From NCBI RefSeq assembly GCF_019448235.1, contig NZ_CP080409.1:620001-684000 (forward strand): DNA of 64,000 nucleotides, written 5' to 3'. Numbering within the stretch: the first letter of the stretch is position 1; each line of letters begins with the position of its first letter. The stretch is from Nocardioides panacisoli (lineage in GTDB: Bacteria; Actinomycetota; Actinomycetes; Propionibacteriales; Nocardioidaceae). Under the pieces are notes generated by a model. The model was not told the DNA's origin, searched no databases, and saw only the letters and a list, made by a program, of their open reading frames with translations. Both the position numbers and the translations under genes were made by a program. This document shows positions 9,181 through 17,300 of this stretch, piece by piece.

Positions 9181-9197
9181 GTTGGCACACTGCCAAC
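9181..9197. promoter_or_regulatory. 17-bp operator-like palindrome upstream of DUF4334-dehydrogenase genes
   Basis: GTTGGCACACTGCCAAC is a perfect inverted repeat of 7-base arms around a 3-base centre. It begins 8 bases after the glycerate kinase stop and lies 30 bases upstream of the DUF4334 start. A possible -10 (TACATT, 9215-9220) follows. The symmetry and position suggest a repressor or activator site; no regulator gene is adjacent. Confidence 0.55.
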
Positions 9198-9226
9198 AAC
9201 GACGGAACCTGTTCTACATTGGGCCC

Positions 9227-9697
9227 ATGCCTGACGTCCGCGCCCGTTTCGACGAACTCCGAGCCGCCGACCGCGTCGATCCCGCCGACCTCGACCACCT
9301 CTGGGCCGACCTGCGCCCCGTCGGCGTGGAGGAGGTGCTCGGCGCCTGGCGTGGCGGTGACTTCGCCACCGGCCACGTGATCAGCAGCGTCCTGGACAAG
9401 GTCCGCTGGCACGGCAAGCACTTCGACTCCCCGCTCGCGGCCCGGCCGCTGGTGTGCCGTGACGAGGAGGGGCGGCTCTACTCCAACACCGAGGCCGCCG
9501 GAGGAGGCGCGGCGTCGTTGTGGCCGGTCGGCTTCCGCGGCGAGACGACCGCCACCATGGTCTACGACCGACTCCCGGTCTTCGACCACTTCAAGGCCGT
9601 CGACGACGACACGCTCATGGGCATCATGAACGGCAAGCTCGCCGACGCCTTCGGCATCGACGACCTCTACCACTTCTGGCTCGAGCGGGACCGGTGA
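9227..9697 (+). CDS. DUF4334 (GXWXG) domain protein
   Basis: 156 residues. The N-terminal GXWXG motif is visible as VLGAWRGGDFATGH, followed by a DUF4334 domain with VLDKVRWHGKHFDS, the segment RPLVCRDEEGRLYSN and a C-terminal MNGKLADAFGIDDLYHFWLER. The function of the family is not known; members often accompany oxidoreductases. Its stop overlaps the GTG of the alcohol dehydrogenase gene (GTGA), so the two are probably co-translated and act in the same oxidation pathway. A palindromic operator lies upstream. Confidence 0.85.
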   Translation: MPDVRARFDELRAADRVDPADLDHLWADLRPVGVEEVLGAWRGGDFATGHVISSVLDKVRWHGKHFDSPLAARPLVCRDEEGRLYSNTEAAGGGAASLWPVGFRGETTATMVYDRLPVFDHFKAVDDDTLMGIMNGKLADAFGIDDLYHFWLERDR

Positions 9698-10791
9698 GGA
9701 CGACCGCGGCGGTCCTGGAGGGCCCGGGCACGGACTTCGCGTTCGTCGAGGTCGACCTCGACGAACCCCGGGGACACGAGGTCCTGGTGCGGATCGTCGC
9801 CACGGGCCTGTGCCACACCGATCTCACCGTGCCCACCATGCTGCCCCCGGAGATGTTCCCCAAGGTGCTCGGGCACGAGGGGACGGGCGTCGTCGAGGCG
9901 GTCGGTCCGGAGGTGCGCGGCATCGAGGTCGGCGATCACGTCGTGCTCAGCTTCACCTCCTGCGGCGCCTGTGGTCCCTGTGGGGAGGGCGCGGTGGGCT
10001 ACTGCGAGCAGTCGATGGTGCTCAACTACCTGGGCCTGCGACTGGACGGCTCCACCACGATGAGCCGAGACGGTGCACCGGTGTTCGGCTCCTTCTTCGG
10101 CCAGTCCAGCCTCGCACGGCACGCGCTGGCCGACGAACGCAACTGCGTCGTCGTCGATCGCGACCTCGACCTCGGCCTGCTCGCCCCCTTCGGGTGCGGC
10201 TTCCAGACCGGCGCCGGCACGGTGCTCAACATCATCGACCCGCAGCCCGGCGACAGCCTGGTCGTCTTCGGCGCCGGCGCGGTGGGCCTCGCCGCCGTCG
10301 CGGCGGCCGTCGGCGTCGGCACCGACACCGTCGTCGCCGTCGACCCACAGGCGTCCCGACGCGAGGTCGCCGCCGCGTACGGCGCCACCACGATCGACCC
10401 GACCGAGGAGGGCGCTGCTCCGGTCGAGGAACGGGTGCGGGACGCGACCGGTGGGGGCGCGGCGTACGCCATCGACACCACGGCGTTGCCGGGCGTGGTG
10501 CTCCAGGCCCAGCACGCGCTGCGGCCCCGCGGCGTGCTCATCGCGCTCGGCCTGGGGGCGGCGGAGTACACCATCGACGCGGTGGACCTGCTGCAGTCCG
10601 GGAAGGTGGTGCGCTCCTCCATCGAGGGCGAGGCCGATCCCCGGTCGATGATCCCCGAACTGGTCCGGATGCGTGCCGCGGGACGGTTCGACGTGGACCA
10701 CCTGGTCACGACGTACCCGTTCGAGCGGATCGCGGACGCGATCGCCGACGTCGAGGCCGGCCGCGTCGTCAAGCCGGTCCTGACCTGGTAG
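9694..10791 (+). CDS. zinc-dependent alcohol dehydrogenase, aryl-alcohol dehydrogenase type (MDR superfamily)
   Basis: 365-residue medium-chain dehydrogenase. Catalytic zinc site: C40 and H61-E62 (GLCHTD, GHEGTG). Structural zinc cysteines C90, C93, C96 and C104 (SCGACGPCGEGAVGYC). The NAD-binding Rossmann loop is VVFGAGAVGLAA. The segment LAPFGCGFQTGAGTVLN is typical of aryl-alcohol (benzyl alcohol) and class III-like enzymes and supplies a further zinc ligand Cys. It would oxidise an aromatic or other primary alcohol to the aldehyde with NAD. Start GTG 9694 is coupled to the DUF4334 stop. The exact substrate is unknown. Confidence 0.9.
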   Translation: MRTTAAVLEGPGTDFAFVEVDLDEPRGHEVLVRIVATGLCHTDLTVPTMLPPEMFPKVLGHEGTGVVEAVGPEVRGIEVGDHVVLSFTSCGACGPCGEGAVGYCEQSMVLNYLGLRLDGSTTMSRDGAPVFGSFFGQSSLARHALADERNCVVVDRDLDLGLLAPFGCGFQTGAGTVLNIIDPQPGDSLVVFGAGAVGLAAVAAAVGVGTDTVVAVDPQASRREVAAAYGATTIDPTEEGAAPVEERVRDATGGGAAYAIDTTALPGVVLQAQHALRPRGVLIALGLGAAEYTIDAVDLLQSGKVVRSSIEGEADPRSMIPELVRMRAAGRFDVDHLVTTYPFERIADAIADVEAGRVVKPVLTW

Positions 10792-10895
10792 GTGTGCGAT
10801 CGGCCACGTTGCGGCGGCAGGGCCCGGGAATATCCCCGCATGTGCGACCATTGGAACCAGAGTCCTCAACCGCAACCGACAGGGGAGCGAAGCAC

Positions 10896-11258
10896 ATGAC
10901 CGAGCAGGCTGAGACCGCGACCGAGCGTCGCGAGGACCAGATCAACCTGAGCCCGGTGGCGGCCGCGAAGGTCAAGAGCCTGTTGGAGCAGGAGGGTCGT
11001 GACGACCTGCAGCTGCGGATCTCGGTGCAGCCGGGTGGCTGCAGCGGCCTGCGCTACCAGCTCTTCTTCGACGAGCGGACCCTCGACGGCGACCAGAACT
11101 ACGACTTCGACGGTGTCTCCGTCGTCGTGGACCGGATGAGCGTGCCCTACCTCAACGGCGCCATGATCGACTTCGTCGACACCATCGAGAAGCAGGGGTT
11201 CACCATCGACAACCCCAACGCGACGGGTTCCTGCGCCTGCGGCGACTCCTTCCACTGA
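10896..11258 (+). CDS. erpA: iron-sulfur cluster insertion protein ErpA (HesB/A-type carrier)
   Basis: 120 residues. A-type carrier that delivers Fe-S clusters to target enzymes. The three cluster-binding cysteines are C49 (QPGGCSGLRY) and C113 and C115 (GSCACGDS). The first 14 residues are a variable acidic leader, followed by INLSPVAAAKVKSLL. AGGGGAG precedes the ATG. The position close to the cysteine desulfurase/TusA pair and the respiratory genes fits a supply role for Rieske and other Fe-S proteins. A strong hairpin terminator follows. Confidence 0.94.
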   Translation: MTEQAETATERREDQINLSPVAAAKVKSLLEQEGRDDLQLRISVQPGGCSGLRYQLFFDERTLDGDQNYDFDGVSVVVDRMSVPYLNGAMIDFVDTIEKQGFTIDNPNATGSCACGDSFH

Positions 11259-11279
11259 GGTCGCGCCGCACCGCCGGCA

Positions 11280-11326
11280 CACGACGAGGCCCCCGCATCC
11301 GGCACGGATGCGGGGGCCTCGTCGTG
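11280..11326. terminator. bidirectional hairpin terminator after erpA
   Basis: Arms 11280-11301 and 11305-11326 pair perfectly over 22 bases around a GCA loop, with a core of CCCCCGCATCCG against CGGATGCGGGGG. It lies 22 bases after the erpA stop and about 30 bases past the convergent small gene end, so it can serve both strands. There is no T-tract, as is common in high-GC actinobacteria. Confidence 0.85.
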
Positions 11327-11358
11327 CGTGGGGCGGCGGCGGTGCGCCCGGCCCCCGA

Positions 11359-11622
11359 TCAGTCGAGGTGGAGGTGGAGCGCGTTCGCCAGCCGCTGGGC
11401 GGCTTCCGAGACCGGGATGTCGGTCTTGGGGATCTCACGCGGGTAGTCGTCGAAGTGGATGCTCGGAGCCGGGCGGACCGCCTGCTCCGCCGCTTTCGCC
11501 AGCGCGTGCGGCACGACGGGAGAGCCCTCGGTGGAGGAGACCGAGAGGCCCAGGGCGCGGCCCACGGCCTGGCAGTCGGCGTGCTGGTCCGTCGGGGTGT
11601 CGATCTCGTCATAGGGGTTCAT
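11359..11622 (-). CDS. small acidic hypothetical protein (87 aa)
   Basis: 87 residues starting MNPYDEIDTPTDQHADCQAV; not recognised. It has no membrane segment or known motif; the centre is mixed helical (HALAKAAEQAV) and the end (VSEAAQRLANALHLHLD) looks like an amphipathic helix. The codon pattern (high GC third positions) supports coding. The ribosome binding site is weak (GGGGG). It is divergent from the adenosine kinase-like gene (63-bp gap) and convergent with erpA across the terminator. Could be a small regulatory or adaptor protein; no function assigned. Confidence 0.6.
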   Translation of the reverse strand: MNPYDEIDTPTDQHADCQAVGRALGLSVSSTEGSPVVPHALAKAAEQAVRPAPSIHFDDYPREIPKTDIPVSEAAQRLANALHLHLD

Positions 11623-11685
11623 GGCCCCCAAAGTAGGGGCTACCGGTGGGTACCCCCAGCAGTACTGATGGGTAGTGTGCGTGGC

Positions 11686-12675
11686 ATGGTTCACAGCTCC
11701 GGCCCCCTGCTCGTGGCGGGCTCCGTCGCGACCGACCATCTGATGACCTTCGGCGGCAAGTTCGCCGACTCCCTGGTGCCCGAGCAGTTGGACAAGCTCT
11801 CGGTCTCCTTCCTCGTGGAGGACCTCGAGGTACGCCGCGGGGGCGTGGGGGCCAACATCGCCTTCGGCCTGGCCCGGCTGGGCGAGCGGCCCATCCTCGT
11901 CGGCGCGGTCGGCGAGGACTTCGCCGACTACCGCTCGTGGCTGGAGCGCCACGGCGTGGACTGCAGCCACGTGCGGGTCTCGGAGTCGCTGCACACCGCC
12001 CGGTTCGTGTGCACCACCGACTCCGCGATGGCACAGTTCGCCAGCTTCTACCCGGGCGCGATGAGCGAGTCGCGACTGATGGAGCTCGCTCCCATCGTCG
12101 CGGAGGTCGGTGAGCCCAGCTACGTCCTCGTCGGCGCCGACGATCCCGACGGGATGCTGCGGCACACCGACGAGTGCCGGCAGCGCGGCTACCCGTTCAT
12201 CGCCGACCCCAGCCAGCAGCTCGCGTTCAGTGGCGGGGAGCTGATCCGCGGACTCGTGGACGGTGCCGCGATCCTGTTCTCCAACGAGTACGAGTCCCAC
12301 CTGATCACCGAGAAGACCGGGTGGAGCGCCGAGGAGGTCCTCGACCGCGTCGGCTACCAGGTCACGACCCTGGGCAAGGACGGCGTCCGGATCACCGAGA
12401 AGGGCCAGGAGCCGATCGAGCTGCCGGCGGCCTCCGGGGTCCGCGCCGTCGAGCCGACGGGTGTGGGCGATGCGTTCCGCGCCGGCTTCCTGGCCGCGGT
12501 GTCGTGGGGCCTGTCGCGGGAGCGCGCCGCGCAGACGGGCTGCGTCCTGGCCGCCTACGTCGTCGAGACCGTCGGCACCCAGGAGTACGACTACGACCCG
12601 GCCAAGTTCGTGCAGCGGCTCCGGGACTCCTACGGCGACGCGGCGGCGGAGGAGATCGGCTCCCACCTCAGCTGA
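11686..12675 (+). CDS. adoK: PfkB-family carbohydrate kinase, adenosine kinase-like
   Basis: 329-residue ribokinase-fold kinase. N-terminal LLVAGSVATDHLMTF and GGVGANIAFGLARLG are the PfkB signature-1 region; EPTGVGDAFRAGFLA is signature 2, with the catalytic Asp of GVGD and the anion hole. The alignment with actinobacterial adenosine kinase (Rv2202c type) rests on the motifs MTFGGKF and FLVEDLEVRRGGV and on gene context next to ctaC, as in mycobacteria. It would phosphorylate adenosine to AMP in purine salvage; another sugar or nucleoside substrate cannot be excluded. Its 3' end overlaps the convergent TusA-like gene by 8 bases. Confidence 0.86.
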   Translation: MVHSSGPLLVAGSVATDHLMTFGGKFADSLVPEQLDKLSVSFLVEDLEVRRGGVGANIAFGLARLGERPILVGAVGEDFADYRSWLERHGVDCSHVRVSESLHTARFVCTTDSAMAQFASFYPGAMSESRLMELAPIVAEVGEPSYVLVGADDPDGMLRHTDECRQRGYPFIADPSQQLAFSGGELIRGLVDGAAILFSNEYESHLITEKTGWSAEEVLDRVGYQVTTLGKDGVRITEKGQEPIELPAASGVRAVEPTGVGDAFRAGFLAAVSWGLSRERAAQTGCVLAAYVVETVGTQEYDYDPAKFVQRLRDSYGDAAAEEIGSHLS

Positions 12676-12892
12676 GGCGGCGTACGACGTAGCGCGGGAC
12701 GCCGTCGTCGGCGACCTCCTCGCCGACGTACTCCTGACCGCGCATGCGGCACCAGGCGGGTACGTCGTGGCGGGCCGCGGGGTCGCGCGCCACGACGGCC
12801 AACAGGTCGCCGACCGCCACGTCGGCGATCGCGCGTGCCAGTTCGATGATCGGCTGCGGACACGGCTGGTCACGGGAGTCGACCTCGATCAC
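12668..12892 (-). CDS. tusA: TusA/SirA-family sulfurtransferase
   Basis: 74 residues, the usual size. The persulfide-carrying cysteine is C11 in the CPQP motif (SRDQPCPQPIIELARAI), and the C-terminal half follows the two-layer alpha/beta TusA fold. It accepts sulfur from a cysteine desulfurase and passes it to tRNA thiolation, molybdenum cofactor or other pathways. Its start overlaps the cysteine desulfurase stop by 4 bases on the same strand, so the two are a coupled donor-acceptor pair. Its stop overlaps the convergent adenosine kinase-like gene. Confidence 0.9.
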   Translation of the reverse strand: MIEVDSRDQPCPQPIIELARAIADVAVGDLLAVVARDPAARHDVPAWCRMRGQEYVGEEVADDGVPRYVVRRLS

Positions 12893-14022
12893 GGCGTGTC
12901 CCTCCGCAGCTCGGCGACGCTGTCCGCCAGGGCGGTGCAGAAGCGGACGACCTCGTCCTCGGTCGTGTCGCGCGCCAGCGACACCCGCACGTTGCCGTGG
13001 GTGAGGGCACCCATCGCCGCCAGGACGTGGCTCGGCTCAAGGGTGGACGCCGTGCAGGCCGACCCGCTCGCGACACAAAACCCGCGGCGGTCCAGGGCGG
13101 CGACGAGCTCGTCGCCGGGCACGTACAGGACGGAGAACGTCACCAGGTGGGGCAGGCGCCGCTCCGGGTCGCCGACGACCTCGGTGTCGGGGATGGCGGC
13201 GGCCGCGGCGCGGATGTGGTCCACGAGCGGCCATTGACGGGCCGCGACCTCGTCCCGTTCGGCGGTGACGGCCTGGAGCGCGGCCGCGGCGGCGAGTGCG
13301 CCCGGCACGTTGCCGAAGTCGCCGTCGAGGTCGTCGTCCCCGGGGAAGGGGTTCGTCCAGCGGGTCCGCCGCCGTACGGCGAGGATGCCGACGCCGGCCG
13401 GTCCGCCCCACTTGCGGGCGGACCCGGTCAGGGCGGACCACCGCTGCGGCGGAGCCACCCTCCCCAGCGAGGCGGCCGCGTCGACGAGCAGTGGCACCTC
13501 GTCGGGGAGGTCGAGGTCGTCGACCGGCTGGAGGGTGCCCACCTCCTGGTTGGCCGACTGCAGGGCGACGGCGGCGACGTCGGGGCCCGTGGCCGCGTCG
13601 GCCAGCGTCGACGTGTCGACGCGGCCGTGGCGGTCCACGCCGACGGTGACGTGGGCGGGGGAGGGACGCCACTGCGTCGCGTGCAGGACGGCGGAGTGCT
13701 CCACGGCGGAGTGCACGATCCCCGACCGTCGGCCGTGTGCCGCGACGAGCCCGAGGAGCCCGCGGTGCACCGCCTCGGTGCCGGAGCCGGTGAAGCCCAC
13801 TTCGTCGGGCCGGCATCCCAGGCACTCGGCGACGACGGCCCGGGCGTTGTCGAGCAGGAGACGGGCGTCGCGGGCACGCTGGTGGAGCCGACGTGGGTCG
13901 GCGAAGCCGCGCTCCAGCGCAGCCGTGAGGGCCTCGCGGGCCGCCGGATGCAGCGGCTCCGCCGAGGCGGTGTCGAGGTAGCCGGGGTGCGCGACACCCC
14001 CGGGCGCCGGGGCGTTGGTCAC
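12889..14022 (-). CDS. cysteine desulfurase, NifS/IscS-like class V aminotransferase
   Basis: 377 residues. PLP enzyme that takes sulfur from L-cysteine as an enzyme persulfide. The PLP lysine is K204 in TGSARKWGGPAG, where the residue before Lys is Arg rather than the usual His. The ring-stacking His is in SAVEHSAV (H109). The persulfide cysteine is C323 in ASGSACTASTLEPS, on a short loop like NifS/IscS. ATG 14022 starts MTNAPAPGGVAHPGYLDTA; GYLDTAS is the family opening. It is coupled to tusA downstream. The divergent start of ctaC is 93 bp away. It is separate from any suf operon, so a role in tRNA or cofactor thiolation is likely; this is inference. Confidence 0.92.
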   Translation of the reverse strand: MTNAPAPGGVAHPGYLDTASAEPLHPAAREALTAALERGFADPRRLHQRARDARLLLDNARAVVAECLGCRPDEVGFTGSGTEAVHRGLLGLVAAHGRRSGIVHSAVEHSAVLHATQWRPSPAHVTVGVDRHGRVDTSTLADAATGPDVAAVALQSANQEVGTLQPVDDLDLPDEVPLLVDAAASLGRVAPPQRWSALTGSARKWGGPAGVGILAVRRRTRWTNPFPGDDDLDGDFGNVPGALAAAAALQAVTAERDEVAARQWPLVDHIRAAAAAIPDTEVVGDPERRLPHLVTFSVLYVPGDELVAALDRRGFCVASGSACTASTLEPSHVLAAMGALTHGNVRVSLARDTTEDEVVRFCTALADSVAELRRDTP

Positions 14023-14115
14023 GACGCGACCCTATCGGCGGACCCGACGCGCGTATCCGGCGGCGATTCCGATAGTCTTCGTGGTTGTCTGACCCATCGA
14101 GAGGAAGGCTCGTTC

Positions 14116-15027
14116 GTGGGCTTGAGGCTCCCTGAGCGTACGGGTGGAGCGACCCGTCGCCGACGCGTGATCGCGTTCGCAGGAATCGTCGTACTCACGC
14201 TCGGACTCACGGGATGTTCCACCGAGACCCAGGCGGGTCGCTGGGGCATGCCGGAGATCGTGACCGAGCAGGGTCAGAGCATCCTCGGGCTCTGGCAGGG
14301 CGCGTGGATCGCGGCGATCGCCGTCGGCATCGTGACCTGGGCCCTCATCCTCTGGTCGGTGTTCTGGTTCCGCCGTCGCAGCGACGACGAGGTGCCGGTC
14401 CAGACGCGCTACAACCTGCCGATCGAGATCTTCTACACGGTGTTCCCGATCGTGATGGTCGTGGTGTTCTTCTCCAAGACCGTCGAGGTGCAGAACATCG
14501 CCCTCGAGCACGTCGAGGACCCCGACGTGAACGTCACGGTGGTCGGGCAGAAGTGGTCGTGGACCTTCAACTACCCCGAGACCGGACCCGAGGGCGAGAA
14601 CCTGTTCGTCTCCGGCTTCCAGCCCAGCGAGCAGGACGACCAGCTCAGCGACACCGACCTGCCCACGCTGGTCATCCCGGTCGACCAGACCACCGAGTTC
14701 GACCTCTACAGCCCTGATGTCATCCACTCCTTCGGCATCCCCGCCTTCGCGATGAAGATGGACGTCGTCCCCGGCAACGACAACTCCTTCCAGGTGACGC
14801 CGACCGAGACCGGCCGCTACGAGGGCAAGTGCTACGAGCTCTGCGGTGCCTACCACTCGCGGATGCTCTTCCACGTCGAGGTGGTGAGCGAGCAGGAGTA
14901 CGAGGCGCACCTCGCCGAGCTCGCGGCCAACCCCGACAACGTGTCGGAGGAGCCGGTCACCGGCGGCCGGTACGCCGACGAGGCCTACCTCGATGGCCAG
15001 AACGAGACCGAGGGAGAGCAGGAATGA
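14116..15027 (+). CDS. ctaC: cytochrome c oxidase subunit II (aa3-type)
   Basis: 303 residues. Start GTG 14116, preceded by GAGAGGAAGG. The N terminus is a lipoprotein signal with lipobox LTGC (C34), then two membrane segments (about 57-80 and 96-118) and a periplasmic cupredoxin domain. The CuA site is visible: [11 protein letters not shown], then C239, C243, H247 and M250 in [20 protein letters not shown] is the aromatic electron-entry patch. In actinobacteria it receives electrons from the membrane-bound diheme QcrC instead of a soluble cytochrome c. Its stop overlaps the ctaD ATG. Confidence 0.97.
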   Translation: MGLRLPERTGGATRRRRVIAFAGIVVLTLGLTGCSTETQAGRWGMPEIVTEQGQSILGLWQGAWIAAIAVGIVTWALILWSVFWFRRRSDDEVPVQTRYNLPIEIFYTVFPIVMVVVFFSKTVEVQNIALEHVEDPDVNVTVVGQKWSWTFNYPETGPEGENLFVSGFQPSEQDDQLSDTDLPTLVIPVDQTTEFDLYSPDVIHSFGIPAFAMKMDVVPGNDNSFQVTPTETGRYEGKCYELCGAYHSRMLFHVEVVSEQEYEAHLAELAANPDNVSEEPVTGGRYADEAYLDGQNETEGEQE

Positions 15028-16775
15028 CCGCCACCGCAGAGCGGCCGGCCAGCACCGTCGACCGCAAGCCCTTGGGCAAGCAGCTCGTCACCCTCATGAC
15101 GACGACCGATCACAAGCTGATCGGCAACCTGTACTTCGTCACCGCGATGGCGTGGTTCATGATCGGCGGCCTGATGGCGCTGGTCATCCGCTCCGAGCTC
15201 GCCTACCCGGGCAACCAGGTCGTCAACGACGAGCTGTACAACCAGATGTTCACCATGCACGGCACGATCATGCTGCTGCTGTTCGCGACGCCGCTGTTCT
15301 TCGGCTTCGGCAACGCGATCATGCCGCTGCAGATCGGCGCGCCGGACGTCGCGTTCCCGCGACTGAACATGTTCAGCTACTGGCTCTACCTCTTCGGCGG
15401 CCTCATCGTCGCCGCGGGTTTCCTCACGCCCAACGGCGCCGCATCGTTCGGCTGGTTCGCCTACACGCCGCTGTCGGACTCGGTGAACTCGCCGGGAGCC
15501 GGCGGTGACCTGTGGATCATGGGCCTGTGGATGGCCGGTCTGGGCACGATCCTCGGCGCGGTCAACTTCATCACCACGATCATCTGCATGCGTGTCCCCG
15601 GCATGACGCTGTTCCGGATGCCGATCTTCACCTGGACGGTGCTGATCACCGGCATCCTGGTGCTGATCGCGTTCCCGATCTTCGGTGGCGCGCTGCTCTC
15701 GCTCTTCGCCGACCGGCAGCTCGGTGCGCACGTGTTCGACACCTCGCACGGCGGGGCGATCCTGTGGCAGCACCTGTTCTGGTTCTTCGGTCACCCCGAG
15801 GTCTACATCATCGCGCTGCCGTTCTTCGGCATCATCTCCGAGATCCTCCCGGTCTTCAGCCGCAAGCCGATCTTCGGCTACGTCGGGCTGGTGGCCGCGA
15901 CGCTCGGCATCGCGATCCTGTCGGTCGCGGTGTGGGCCCACCACATGTTCGTCACCGGTGAGGTCAACCTGCCGTTCTTCTCCGGCATGACGTTCCTCAT
16001 CGCCGTCCCGACAGGTGTGAAGTTCTTCAACTGGATCGGCACGATGTGGGGCGGATCAGTGCGCCTGGACACCCCGATGCTGTGGGCCGTGGGCTTCCTG
16101 ACCACCTTCCTCTTCGGTGGCCTGACCGGCGTCATCCTGGCCAGCCCGCCGCTGGACTTCCACGTCTCCGACTCCTACTTCGTGGTCGCGCACTTCCACT
16201 ACGTCGTGTTCGGCACGGTGGTGTTCGCCATGTTCGCCGGCTTCTACTTCTGGTGGCCCAAGCTCACCGGCAAGATGCTCGACGAGCGGCTGGGCAAGGT
16301 CCACTTCTGGCTGCTGTTCTTCGGCTTCCACATCACCTTCCTGATCCAGCACTGGCTCGGTGTGGAGGGCATGCCGCGGCGCTACGCCGACTACCTGCCC
16401 AGCGACGGATGGGCCGGCATGAACCAGATCTCCACGATCGGTGCGTTCATCCTGGCCTCCTCGATGCTGCCGTTCTTCTACAACGTCTACGTGTCGGCCC
16501 GTGGCCCCAAGGTCACCGAGGACGACCCGTGGGGCTGGGGACGGTCGCTGGAGTGGGCCACGAGCTGCCCGCCGCCGCGCCACAACTTCCACGACATCCC
16601 GCGGGTCCGCTCGGAGTCGCCGGCCTTCGACCTGCACCACCCCGAGATCGCGGCCATCGAGATGCACGACAACGCTGCCGCGGCCGAGGGGCGATTCGCC
16701 GACGCTCCGGACATGACCAGTCGCGACGAGTACGTGGCCGAGCAGATGGACGACGACGAGGGTGATGTCCGATGA
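15024..16775 (+). CDS. ctaD: cytochrome c oxidase subunit I
   Basis: 583 residues, 12 membrane segments. Catalytic subunit carrying heme a and the heme a3-CuB site. Landmarks: [12 protein letters not shown] at the start, [14 protein letters not shown] (heme a His), [17 protein letters not shown] (CuB His and the crosslinked Tyr), [10 protein letters not shown] (two CuB His), and [11 protein letters not shown] near the C terminus (heme a3 and heme a His). Couples O2 reduction to proton pumping. It is the second gene of ctaC-ctaD-ctaF with 4-base overlaps on both sides. The C-terminal tail of about 40 polar residues is typical of actinobacterial subunit I. Confidence 0.98.
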   Translation: MTATAERPASTVDRKPLGKQLVTLMTTTDHKLIGNLYFVTAMAWFMIGGLMALVIRSELAYPGNQVVNDELYNQMFTMHGTIMLLLFATPLFFGFGNAIMPLQIGAPDVAFPRLNMFSYWLYLFGGLIVAAGFLTPNGAASFGWFAYTPLSDSVNSPGAGGDLWIMGLWMAGLGTILGAVNFITTIICMRVPGMTLFRMPIFTWTVLITGILVLIAFPIFGGALLSLFADRQLGAHVFDTSHGGAILWQHLFWFFGHPEVYIIALPFFGIISEILPVFSRKPIFGYVGLVAATLGIAILSVAVWAHHMFVTGEVNLPFFSGMTFLIAVPTGVKFFNWIGTMWGGSVRLDTPMLWAVGFLTTFLFGGLTGVILASPPLDFHVSDSYFVVAHFHYVVFGTVVFAMFAGFYFWWPKLTGKMLDERLGKVHFWLLFFGFHITFLIQHWLGVEGMPRRYADYLPSDGWAGMNQISTIGAFILASSMLPFFYNVYVSARGPKVTEDDPWGWGRSLEWATSCPPPRHNFHDIPRVRSESPAFDLHHPEIAAIEMHDNAAAAEGRFADAPDMTSRDEYVAEQMDDDEGDVR

Positions 16776-17188
16776 AGATGGAAGCCTGGATCTTCGGCAG
16801 CACCACCATCTTCCTGGTGCTGGTGAGCCCGGCGTACTGGTTCATCACCGACGCCGGTGAGTCCGGTGCGGACTGGACCGGCACCTCGGCGCTGGCGATG
16901 ACGACCCTGCTGTGTGCCATGTGCACGCTCTACCTCGGGTTCCACGCCACCCGCATGGACGCCCGACCGGAGGACCTCCCGGACGCGGAGATGGCCGACG
17001 GCGCCGGTGAGCTGGGTTTCTTCCCGCCGTACTCCTGGTGGCCGCTGTGGTGCGCCCTGTGCCTGAGCACCATCGTCCTCGCGCTCGCACTCACGGCATG
17101 GTGGCTGGTCGTCATCGGCTTCGCGCTCGGTGCGATCGCCGTGTGCGGCTGGGTGTTCGAGTACTACCGCGGGGTCCACGCCCACTGA
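16772..17188 (+). CDS. ctaF: cytochrome c oxidase subunit IV (actinobacterial CtaF)
   Basis: 138 residues with four membrane segments. The opening [17 protein letters not shown] is characteristic of the actinobacterial small oxidase subunit, with ETYW-like loop segments replaced here by [17 protein letters not shown]. It stabilises the CIII-CIV supercomplex. It overlaps ctaD by 4 bases and is followed by a small perfect hairpin. Confidence 0.95.
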   Translation: MKMEAWIFGSTTIFLVLVSPAYWFITDAGESGADWTGTSALAMTTLLCAMCTLYLGFHATRMDARPEDLPDAEMADGAGELGFFPPYSWWPLWCALCLSTIVLALALTAWWLVVIGFALGAIAVCGWVFEYYRGVHAH

Positions 17189-17189
17189 T

Positions 17190-17207
17190 CACGCGCTCCT
17201 GCGCGTG
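17190..17207 (+). terminator. short hairpin after ctaF
   Basis: CACGCGC-TCCT-GCGCGTG forms a perfect 7-bp stem with a 4-base loop directly after the ctaF stop. It is a candidate terminator or 3' stabiliser for the ctaC-ctaD-ctaF mRNA; there is no T-tract. Confidence 0.45.
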
Positions 17208-17300
17208 CACAGCGGGGGAGTGACCGGGCGGCGTCACCATCGTTGACGCATCATGGAGGTGGTGCCCGCTCCGGGCACCGACCCCGAGAGGAGAGCCGCC

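Noticed and set aside
9181..9197. Sigma-54 promoter (TGGCAC-like)
   Set aside because: The GC spacing to a -12 element does not fit and actinobacteria lack sigma-54; the symmetry fits an operator better.
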